DNA from: Planctomycetota bacterium
GTDB taxonomy: Bacteria > Planctomycetota > Planctomycetia > Pirellulales > Thermoguttaceae
Length of the DNA: 13,469 bases
Assembly: GCA_021784975.1 (NCBI GenBank)
Contig: JAJYGU010000397.1
Coordinates: 1 to 13,469 of the forward strand
Reading direction: 5' to 3'
Shown here in pieces: positions 5,827 to 12,034 of this stretch. Each line of letters opens with the position of its first letter. Position 1 is the first letter of the stretch. Below the pieces are notes generated by a model that was given only the letters and a program-made list of their open reading frames with translations, was not told where the DNA came from and did not search any database. A program made the translations under genes and the position numbers.

Positions 5827-6651
5827 TCAGCAACCGGTCGGCAGGCCCTTCTGCATCCTCCAGGCCTTGACGTACTCGTCGCTGTAGAGTTGTTTACCTA
5901 ACAGCACCTCGGCGGTGACCATGGCGTCGATCAGTTCCTGATCGGCGGAATCGACGATGGCCGTGTCCAGGCCGGCCGTCAGACACATCACTAGGAAGGT
6001 TCGATTCAGCAGCTTGTTCAACAGGCACTTGGTGCTGACGTTCGACAGGCCGATGATGAAATGCGGTGCGGGGTCGTTGATCAGGGCCAACTGGCGGATG
6101 CCTTCGATCACGTTTTCCTGCTGCTTGAAAGCCGCGTTGATGGGCAAGGTGATTGGGTCGAGGTAGATGTCGTCGGTGGACATCCCGGCCTCCAGGGCGG
6201 TCATCAAGAAGGTGGCCCCGCACTCCACGCGCTTCTCGACGTTGCCCGGCACGCCGTCCTGGTCCATCGTCAGGCCGATGATGCCGGTGTGGTTCTCGAC
6301 GGCGATGGGGATCAGCTTGTCCATGTAGGCGCGGGCGGCGGTGCAGGAATTGATGACCAGCTTGGTGTCCGGGAGGGCCTGGCGGACCCGCGGCACCACC
6401 TGCACCAGCAGGTCGGCCTTGGCGCTGTCCAGCGACAGCGGTTTGTCGGTCATTTCATGCACGGTCTGGGCCAGCCAGATGAAGTTCTCCACCGGATCGC
6501 CCTTGGAGGGGCCGATGTTGATGTCGACTACGTCGGCCCCGCCGGCAAGCTGTTTTTCCAGAAGCTGGTGGATGAGCTGTTTGTTGCGCTCGGGGATGGC
6601 CGCACGGACGTCGCGATACATGCCGTTGATACGCTCGCTGAAAACTATCAC
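5827..6651 (-). CDS. acsE: Methyltetrahydrofolate:corrinoid/iron-sulfur protein methyltransferase (274 aa)
   Basis: AcsE transfers the methyl group of 5-methyltetrahydrofolate to the Co(I) of the corrinoid protein AcsCD, linking the methyl and carbonyl branches of the Wood-Ljungdahl pathway. It is a pterin-binding TIM barrel. 'SERINGMYRDV' at the N-terminus, 'DINIGP' (43-48), 'LDSAKAD' with Asp75, 'INSCTA' with Asn101, 'YLDPITLP' with Asp165 and 'GLSNVSTKC' with Asn204 match the pterin-binding and catalytic positions of the Moorella enzyme; the Asn in GLSNVS is the one known to assist methyl transfer. The GTG at 6651 has AAAGGA upstream and gives a protein starting VIVFSERING, like the Moorella enzyme. 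A TTG 21 nt further up is in frame but less likely. The 128-bp gap to acsD is the second longest within the operon and may contain processing or secondary promoter signals, though none is clear. Confidence 0.95.
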   Translation of the reverse strand: MIVFSERINGMYRDVRAAIPERNKQLIHQLLEKQLAGGADVVDINIGPSKGDPVENFIWLAQTVHEMTDKPLSLDSAKADLLVQVVPRVRQALPDTKLVINSCTAARAYMDKLIPIAVENHTGIIGLTMDQDGVPGNVEKRVECGATFLMTALEAGMSTDDIYLDPITLPINAAFKQQENVIEGIRQLALINDPAPHFIIGLSNVSTKCLLNKLLNRTFLVMCLTAGLDTAIVDSADQELIDAMVTAEVLLGKQLYSDEYVKAWRMQKGLPTGC

Positions 6652-6779
6652 GCCATGGTTCCTTTCAGTCAAGAAGTGTGGGTGCTGCTGTCAAAATCAG
6701 TGCCTAGCGATGCCGGAGGGGGCTCGGGCGGCCGCCGGCGTTTCTTGCACGCGGGAAATGGTCGCTTTCGTTAGACGCT

Positions 6780-7742
6780 TCAGGCGCCGGACAACTGTCG
6801 GATCACGTTGCGGACCGCCGCCATGGCCACCGGATGGCGGAGCACCAGCAGATCGGCACCGCCCTGGAGCAAGGTGGTGGCGGTAACGGCTTCCCAGGCC
6901 GGGCCGCGTTGGGCGATGGGCCCCCAGGCGTCGGCGTCGCCGCCGGTGGCGCGGGCCTCTTTCGCCCGCCAGGCCTCGTAGCCCACGTCGAGGATCACCG
7001 GTTGGGCCATGAGCCGGTCGCCGGAGAGGGCTGCCAGCCGGCCGCGTTCCAGAATCGAATAGATGTATTCCATGCCGTAGCCCAAGGCGGCGGTGGTCGG
7101 GTAAATGACGATATCCGTCAGCGGAAAACCGGTGTCGCTGACCAGGATGTTCACCTGTTTCGACTTATTGATGTCGCAGGGGGCCAGGGTAATCAGCTTG
7201 TGCCGATAGGCCTGGGCGGCGGCGGCCAGGGTGCGGTACTCGGTCTCGGTGGCCGCCCCCAGCAGGCAGTTCTCCCCCTGGGCGACCTCGGCCACCTTGG
7301 GCATGACCTTCTGGTCCTTCTCGGCCACGTCGCAGCCCCAGATGATCAGCGGCAGATCGACGGCCGCCAGCACGGCCCGCACGGTTTCGGCCGCGGCCTC
7401 GGGGGGGCGGTCGTCTTCGTCGGGATGGGTGCTCACCAGCCGCAGGTTCACCAAATCGGCCCCCAGCTCTTTCGCGCGGCGGGCCCAGGCGGCCGGGTCC
7501 GACCACACATCGCCGTAGACCTCGGCCAGCGGCCGCGGCCATTCCGCCGGGGGCTTATCCAGCACGTCCAGGGCGATGGCCGGAGGATGCGGAGTCTGGC
7601 CGTCAAATCCCAGGAAGGGGATGCCGTCGGCCCCGCCGATGGTGACCGCGCGGCCACGGGTCCCGCCCTCGGCCTTGGTGGCGCCGAGGGTAACCGGGTT
7701 CACCCGCCCCGTCCATTTCTCTTTTGCTTCAGGTATCGTCAT
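6780..7742 (-). CDS. acsD: Corrinoid/iron-sulfur protein small subunit (320 aa)
   Basis: AcsD (also called CdhD or CFeSP small/delta subunit) pairs with AcsC to hold the cobamide that carries the methyl group to acetyl-CoA synthase. The length agrees with the ~320 residues of known proteins. Recognisable stretches are 'VTIGGADGIPFLGFDGQTPHPPAIALDV' near residues 33-60 (20-residue core GIPFLGFDGQTPHPPAIALD), 'LGADLVNLRLVSTHPD' (~93-108), 'PLIIWGCDVAEKDQKVMPKV' (~130-149) and 'DIVIYPTTAALGYGMEYIYS' (~211-230), which belong to a TIM barrel of the CFeSP family. The ATG at 7742 has a near-perfect AAGGAGGT site 5 nt upstream. It lies 60 bp downstream of the CooC-like gene and upstream of acsE in the same operon. 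AcsC is encoded two genes earlier, so the two subunits are separated by the activator and maturation genes. Confidence 0.95.
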   Translation of the reverse strand: MTIPEAKEKWTGRVNPVTLGATKAEGGTRGRAVTIGGADGIPFLGFDGQTPHPPAIALDVLDKPPAEWPRPLAEVYGDVWSDPAAWARRAKELGADLVNLRLVSTHPDEDDRPPEAAAETVRAVLAAVDLPLIIWGCDVAEKDQKVMPKVAEVAQGENCLLGAATETEYRTLAAAAQAYRHKLITLAPCDINKSKQVNILVSDTGFPLTDIVIYPTTAALGYGMEYIYSILERGRLAALSGDRLMAQPVILDVGYEAWRAKEARATGGDADAWGPIAQRGPAWEAVTATTLLQGGADLLVLRHPVAMAAVRNVIRQLSGA

Positions 7743-7747
7743 GCAAG

Positions 7748-7755
7748 ACCTCCTT
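7748..7755 (-). promoter_or_regulatory. Strong ribosome binding site of acsD
   Basis: The minus strand reads AAGGAGGT, a full Shine-Dalgarno match, 5 nt before the acsD ATG. It is the strongest site in the operon and may set a high AcsD level. Confidence 0.7.
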
Positions 7756-7802
7756 CAAGGTGAGTGCGGTGGTGGACATCATAATGTTGGGACCGGATCG
7801 TC

Positions 7803-8585
7803 TCAAGCCGTTCCTGCTATCGAATTGGGCGGCAGGAGCATTCCCACCAATCGGCGAACGGCCGCCAAGGCGGGGCTGTCGTCGCCCAGGCGGAAGACGT
7901 TTTGTCCGACGGCGCCTGCCGACTCGACCCTCTCGTCCTGCGGCACGTCCGGCAGCCGCTCGGCTTTGAGGCCGGACAACGGGCCCTCGACGGCCTCGGC
8001 CAGCTTCTGCGAGCCGGCGCGGTTCAACAGGGCCACTCGTCGGGCGATGTGAACCGGCAACTGGCGGGAGAGCTCCAGGATCCGCTCCGCAGCCCGGATC
8101 GAGGGCAAGGCCGGATTCATCACCACCAGCAGCACATCGACATCGTTGGTGGTGCGGCGGGAAAGGTGTTCCATGCCGGCCTCGTTATCCATCACCACCG
8201 CCGCGTAGTTGTGGGACAGGTCGTTGAGCGACTTGCGGAGCAGATTGTTGACGGCGCAGTAACAGCGCGGGCCTTCCGGCCGGCCCATGGTGATCAGGTC
8301 GAAGCCTTCGGCCTCGGTGATTGCCCGCTGAACTTCGTCTTCGACCGCCCGGACGCGGCCGATGCCGCTGGCCGGCGATCCTTCGGGAGCCGAGCCCTGT
8401 TCGCGGATCTCGGCCAGCGATCGGCCGGCCTCGACCCCCAGGGCCTCGGCCAGGGTCGAGTTGGGGTCGGCGTCCACGGCCAGTAACGGTCGGGTCCCGG
8501 CCTCGGTCAGGGTCCGCACCAACAGCGCCGAGAGGGTCGTCTTTCCGGTCCCTCCTTTACCGGCAATAGCAATCGAAAACGGCAT
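7803..8585 (-). CDS. cooC: CooC/AcsF-type nickel-insertion ATPase (260 aa)
   Basis: This MinD/ParA-like (SIMIBI) P-loop ATPase is of the CooC family, which delivers nickel to CO dehydrogenase, or as AcsF/CooC2 to acetyl-CoA synthase. It starts 'MPFSIAIAGKGGTGKTT', a deviant Walker A with the signature second lysine (Lys10, Lys15). 'DADPNSTLAEALG' follows at 38-50. 'CYC' at 108-110 holds the two cysteines that bind the metal at the dimer interface, and 'VMDNEAGMEHLSRRT' lies at ~131-145. I choose the ATG at 8585, with GAGG 6 nt upstream. A second ATG at 8597 overlaps the stop of the activator gene as ATGA, so translation is coupled either way. Within this operon AcsB is the evident nickel client, so an AcsF role is likely, but the CO-dehydrogenase role cannot be excluded. 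Length and motifs are normal. Confidence 0.92.
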   Translation of the reverse strand: MPFSIAIAGKGGTGKTTLSALLVRTLTEAGTRPLLAVDADPNSTLAEALGVEAGRSLAEIREQGSAPEGSPASGIGRVRAVEDEVQRAITEAEGFDLITMGRPEGPRCYCAVNNLLRKSLNDLSHNYAAVVMDNEAGMEHLSRRTTNDVDVLLVVMNPALPSIRAAERILELSRQLPVHIARRVALLNRAGSQKLAEAVEGPLSGLKAERLPDVPQDERVESAGAVGQNVFRLGDDSPALAAVRRLVGMLLPPNSIAGTA

Positions 8586-8591
8586 ATCAAA

Positions 8592-8597
8592 CCTCAT
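8592..8597 (-). promoter_or_regulatory. Stop/start overlap coupling the activator and cooC genes
   Basis: Minus-strand ATGAGG contains an ATG in the cooC frame (8597-8595), the TGA stop of the activator gene (8596-8594) and the GAGG ribosome site (8595-8592) for the preferred cooC ATG at 8585. Termination and re-initiation are thus packed into a few bases. Confidence 0.6.
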
Positions 8598-10546
8598 CGC
8601 ATGGCGTGTTGTCGGGCCACCGAGGGAAAACGGGCGAGATCGGTGTGCGGCAGGAAGCACGCCGAGGTAAACTGCTCCATGTAGTTCGGATCCACCATCA
8701 ACTCGCGGTAGGTGATCCGATCGCGGATCTGATGGATCTCTTCAAACATCCGCCGGCTGAGCATCACCAGTTTGGCTCCCGCCAGCGAGCTATTGCCGAT
8801 GAATTCCACTCGCTCTACCGGCACGTCCGGCAGCAGGCCGATGGCGATGCAGTGGGCGATATCCATCCGGTTGCCGAACGCCCCGGCGATGTAGACCTTC
8901 TGCACGTCGGCAAAACACAGCCCGATGCTCTGCACCAGCGAGTCGGCGGCCGCATAAATAGCGCCTTTGGTGCGGATCAGGTTCTCCACGTCGGATTCGG
9001 TCAGCACAATGTCGCGCCCCCTGCCTGACGCCTCGGCCGCCACCAGGATGAATTGCGAGCGGTGGTCGTAGTCGGCCAGGCGGAACCGCCAGGTCACTCG
9101 ATCGGTGCGAAACTGGCCGCTGCGATCGACCAGCCCCGCCAAGAGCATCTCGGCAATGGTGTCGATCAGTCCGGTGCCGCAGAGTCCGACGGGCGGGCAA
9201 TTGTCAATGGTGGTGGTCGAGATGGTCAGGTCGCGGGGCCGGATCCGCACGCTGTCGATGGCCCCGGCGGTCGCCCGCATGCCGCAGGAAATCGAGCCGC
9301 CTTCAAAGGCTGGCCCGGCCGAGGCCGAGCAGGCCACCAGGAAGTCGCGATTGCCCAGCACCACCTCGCCGTTGGTGCCGATGTCCAACAGCAGGGCCAG
9401 CTCCTCGCTACGGTGCATGCCGGAGGCCAAGACGCCGGCGGTGATGTCGCCGCCGACGTAGCTGCCGGCCATGGGAAGGGTATAGAGAATGCCGCGGGGG
9501 TTGATCCGCAGGCCGATCTCGGCCGCCCGAAACGGCGGCGGGCTGGTGGCCACCGGCACAAACGGGGAGATGCGAATCAGATCGGCTTCCAGGCCCAGCA
9601 GAAAGTGCATCATGGCCGTATTGCCGGCGGCCACCACGCAGGAGATGTCGCCGCGGGCGATGTGGGCCCGATTCGCCAGGTCCTCGATGAGCGTGTCGAT
9701 GTCGCGGATCACCGCCTGGTGCAGGGCCTCGGCGCCGCCCGGCTGCCGGGCGGAGTTGATACGGCTGATGACATCGCCGCCGAACTTGATCTGGGAATTA
9801 TATTTGGCGGCGGCGTCGTGGGTGGTGCCGGTGGCCAGGTCCACCAGGTGGGCCACGATGGTGGTAGTGCCCAAGTCCAATGCCAGCCCCAGATTACGCC
9901 CGCTCGTGTCGCCCGGCTCGATGCACAGCACCTCATTGAGATCGCCGCGGAGTCCAATGGTGGCGGTCGCCCGGCCGTCCCAATGCCAGTTCCAAGCCGA
10001 CCGGCCGACTACCCGCCGCCGCAGGGCGAAGGGCAATTCGCGGGCGATCTTCAGGCCCATCTGCATCGGTCCGGGGCGGCGCTTGCCAATCGCCTCCAGC
10101 ACCCGCTCCTGGTCGGCGGTGGGGTCGTCGAGGGTCGGCGGAGCCAACTGCAAGGCGAACTTCTCCACCAAGGGAGCGATCTCGACTGCCGGCGGCTGGG
10201 CCGCCCGCCCGGCGAAATCGCGGAACTGCTCGTCATCCCGGCCCAGGCCCTCATAGCCGCCCAGCCGCGATTCAGGCGGCACCTCGATCAAGACGTCGCT
10301 CTTGGGCACCACCTTGCAGGCCAGCACGTAGCCGTGGCGGATCTCGTCGCGGGTGAGAAAGTCGGTGGATTCGCCTTCCACCTCGCCCTGGCGGACGATA
10401 ATCCGGCACTTGCCGCAGATCCCTTCGCCGGCACAGATGCCCCCGGTATAGACGTTGGCTTGGCGCGCAGCTTCCAGAAGCGTGGTGCTGCCGTCGACCA
10501 CGACCTCTTGCTCGTCAGGTAGGAAACGAACGCGAAACTCCGGCAT
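8594..10546 (-). CDS. acsV: RACo/AcsV-type reductive activator of the corrinoid protein (650 aa)
   Basis: RACo proteins use ATP hydrolysis to reduce the inactive Co(II) corrinoid in AcsCD back to Co(I). The N-terminal ~95 residues are a [2Fe-2S] ferredoxin domain with Cys38, Cys44, Cys47 and Cys77 in the plant-type C-x5-C-x2-C…C pattern. A linker (~96-215) follows, then a DUF4445/ASKHA ATPase domain: phosphate loop 'LALDLGTTTIV' (221-231), 'AAGNTAMMHFLLGL' (306-319), 'GGDITAGVLASGM' (365-377), 'LLLDIGTNGEVVLG' (385-398), 'GLCGTGLIDTIAEML' (454-468) and 'IAGAFGNRMD' (553-562). Length matches known RACo proteins (~630-650). The ATG at 10546 is 4 nt after the acsC stop, so it is tightly coupled to the subunit it activates. 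Related DUF4445 proteins serve other corrinoid methyltransferases, but the position directly after acsC argues for AcsCD as the partner. Confidence 0.93.
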   Translation of the reverse strand: MPEFRVRFLPDEQEVVVDGSTTLLEAARQANVYTGGICAGEGICGKCRIIVRQGEVEGESTDFLTRDEIRHGYVLACKVVPKSDVLIEVPPESRLGGYEGLGRDDEQFRDFAGRAAQPPAVEIAPLVEKFALQLAPPTLDDPTADQERVLEAIGKRRPGPMQMGLKIARELPFALRRRVVGRSAWNWHWDGRATATIGLRGDLNEVLCIEPGDTSGRNLGLALDLGTTTIVAHLVDLATGTTHDAAAKYNSQIKFGGDVISRINSARQPGGAEALHQAVIRDIDTLIEDLANRAHIARGDISCVVAAGNTAMMHFLLGLEADLIRISPFVPVATSPPPFRAAEIGLRINPRGILYTLPMAGSYVGGDITAGVLASGMHRSEELALLLDIGTNGEVVLGNRDFLVACSASAGPAFEGGSISCGMRATAGAIDSVRIRPRDLTISTTTIDNCPPVGLCGTGLIDTIAEMLLAGLVDRSGQFRTDRVTWRFRLADYDHRSQFILVAAEASGRGRDIVLTESDVENLIRTKGAIYAAADSLVQSIGLCFADVQKVYIAGAFGNRMDIAHCIAIGLLPDVPVERVEFIGNSSLAGAKLVMLSRRMFEEIHQIRDRITYRELMVDPNYMEQFTSACFLPHTDLARFPSVARQHAMR

Positions 10547-10550
10547 TCAC

Positions 10551-11891
10551 CTATTTCGCCTTCCACTGCTTTTTGAGGTAGCTCGGCAGCCCGGAGGCCT
10601 CCTTGGGACCGATCTGCACGGTCCAGCCGGACTCGTCTTCGACCCCGGCGGAAAGCACGGCCACAAAGCCCGGAATGATCAGCGTGTGGTGCGGCAGCTT
10701 GGCGTCGATTTCCGACTTCTTCATTGCCTTGGTAATGGTATCGGCGTTGAACTTGTCGGAGGCCCAGGCCGTCAGTACCGATGTTCCCTCGGTATCGACC
10801 GAGAGGATATAGGCCGGCACGCGGCTGGCCTCGACCTCGCCGGCCACCGAGTAGTAGCTCAGCGAGAAGTTGGTGGTCACCAACAACGGCGACTCGGGGC
10901 CGACGTCGCCGATCGTATAGAGCCGCGGCTCGACCGCCACCGGCTTCTGCGGGTCGGTGTAAATATCCTGCCGGGTCGTCAGCGCGGGAAGGACCTGCCA
11001 CGGTTCCGCGGTGTCGGTCACCACCACCGCCGCATACTTGGCCACGTAGGCGCTGGCCTCGATCGCCTGCATCAAGGGATCGCTATCGGTAGCCACCGCC
11101 AGGGCTGGATAGCCGAAGGGGCGGAAGCTCTTCAAGGCCAGCCGGCGGATGACGGTCAACGCTTCCAGCGTCGGCTTCAATCCGCGGGTGCCGGGGTCGA
11201 TGATGATCTGCTCCACTCCCAGGGCCTCGATCCGCGGCGTCAACTCGGCTAACGCCTCCAGGCCCTCGGCGCGAATCGCCAACGGGCAGTTGCAATCTTT
11301 GGCGACCCGGGCGGCGGCTTCCGCCTGTCCGGGATCGGTGATGTACAACAGCGGCCGCTTGCCCGGTAACGCCGCGGCGGCGCGGGCCAACGGGTCCGCC
11401 TTGGCGGCGATCAGCACGCAGGGCAGGCCCGACTTCTCGGCGGCCACCTGGGCCGCCTTGGCGAAGGTCTCGGCTGAGCCGGAACTGTTCTCGACGGCCA
11501 CCAGGTTGACCCGGATTTGCCGTCCGACACGCTCGAAGGCCAGCTTTCCGATGGCCTCCGCCCGCTGGGCCAGGTCGGCCCCGGCCAACGAATCGCTGAC
11601 GCGGACGGCCACCGCGGTCGGGCGATGGAATTTCTCCTCGTGGCGGAAAAGCTGCGTCTCGTTGCCGACCTTGATCTCGCTATCGCCGCTGCCGATGGCA
11701 ACCAACTGGATGGGCGGCCGGGCGGCCGATTCCAGGGCCGCCTTGCCGGCAGCGGTCACGTGCGGGCACTTATCCAGCGAGACCTGCTTGGTGGCCATCT
11801 TCATGGCGAAGGCCAGGCAAGTCGGAAAGCCGCAGTCCTTACAGTTGGTCTTGGGCAGGTGTTTATAAATCTCCAAGCCAGTTAGCGCCAT
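10551..11891 (-). CDS. acsC: Corrinoid/iron-sulfur protein large subunit (446 aa)
   Basis: AcsC carries a [4Fe-4S] cluster and, with AcsD, the cobamide that shuttles methyl groups from AcsE to AcsB. The N-terminal cluster domain has Cys17, Cys20, Cys25 and Cys42 in 'TNCKDCGFPTCLAFAMKMA' and 'SLDKCPH', the usual C-x2-C-x4-C-x16-C spacing. A TIM barrel and a C-terminal cobamide-binding domain follow; the end 'LIIPGFVAVLSAGVEDESG' and 'GWTVQIGPKEASGLPSYLKK' is characteristic. I start at the ATG at 11891, preceded by AGAGGAAG 4 nt upstream (11896-11903). This gives MALTGLEIYKHLPK and 446 residues, the length I recall for the Moorella protein. An upstream in-frame start at 11957 would add 22 residues and has no support. 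It is followed at once by its activator gene. Confidence 0.96.
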   Translation of the reverse strand: MALTGLEIYKHLPKTNCKDCGFPTCLAFAMKMATKQVSLDKCPHVTAAGKAALESAARPPIQLVAIGSGDSEIKVGNETQLFRHEEKFHRPTAVAVRVSDSLAGADLAQRAEAIGKLAFERVGRQIRVNLVAVENSSGSAETFAKAAQVAAEKSGLPCVLIAAKADPLARAAAALPGKRPLLYITDPGQAEAAARVAKDCNCPLAIRAEGLEALAELTPRIEALGVEQIIIDPGTRGLKPTLEALTVIRRLALKSFRPFGYPALAVATDSDPLMQAIEASAYVAKYAAVVVTDTAEPWQVLPALTTRQDIYTDPQKPVAVEPRLYTIGDVGPESPLLVTTNFSLSYYSVAGEVEASRVPAYILSVDTEGTSVLTAWASDKFNADTITKAMKKSEIDAKLPHHTLIIPGFVAVLSAGVEDESGWTVQIGPKEASGLPSYLKKQWKAK

Positions 11892-12034
11892 GATTCTTCC
11901 TCTCTCGAAATGGGATATCGGCCTTGGTTGAGCGGTTGCTGGAACGTCCAGCGGCACCCTCTAGGGGCCGCCGTGCCGGCAGCCGCCAAACGCACCACGT
12001 TGGTTTCAATGATAAGCTGCTATCAACACCTATT
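11892..12034 (-). other. 143-bp leader between acsB and acsC with possible RNA stems
   Basis: This is the longest gap inside the operon. On the minus strand, CGGCAC/GTGCCG (11973-11978 with 11952-11957) closes a stem around CCC-TAGA-GGG. A second perfect hairpin, GCTGGA-CGT-TCCAGC (11938-11952), overlaps the first by its last base, so the two compete or stack. An A/T-rich stretch follows the acsB stop (12017-12037). No reading frame of note is present. The stems could be an mRNA processing or partial termination site separating acsB from the rest of the operon; this is inference. Confidence 0.4.

Noticed and set aside
5072..5833. Minus-strand frame (253 codons) opposite scpA
   Set aside because: Antisense shadow of scpA; no family features.
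9053..10522. Long open frame (489 codons) on the plus strand opposite the activator gene
   Set aside because: It mirrors a clearly recognised minus-strand gene; the composition (many His, Gly, Gln, Ala) is that of an antisense shadow in GC-rich DNA and shows no domain.
11892..12034. Cobalamin riboswitch upstream of acsC
   Set aside because: Stems are visible, but I could not find the conserved B12-box sequence or the kissing-loop arrangement, and 143 nt is short for that class.
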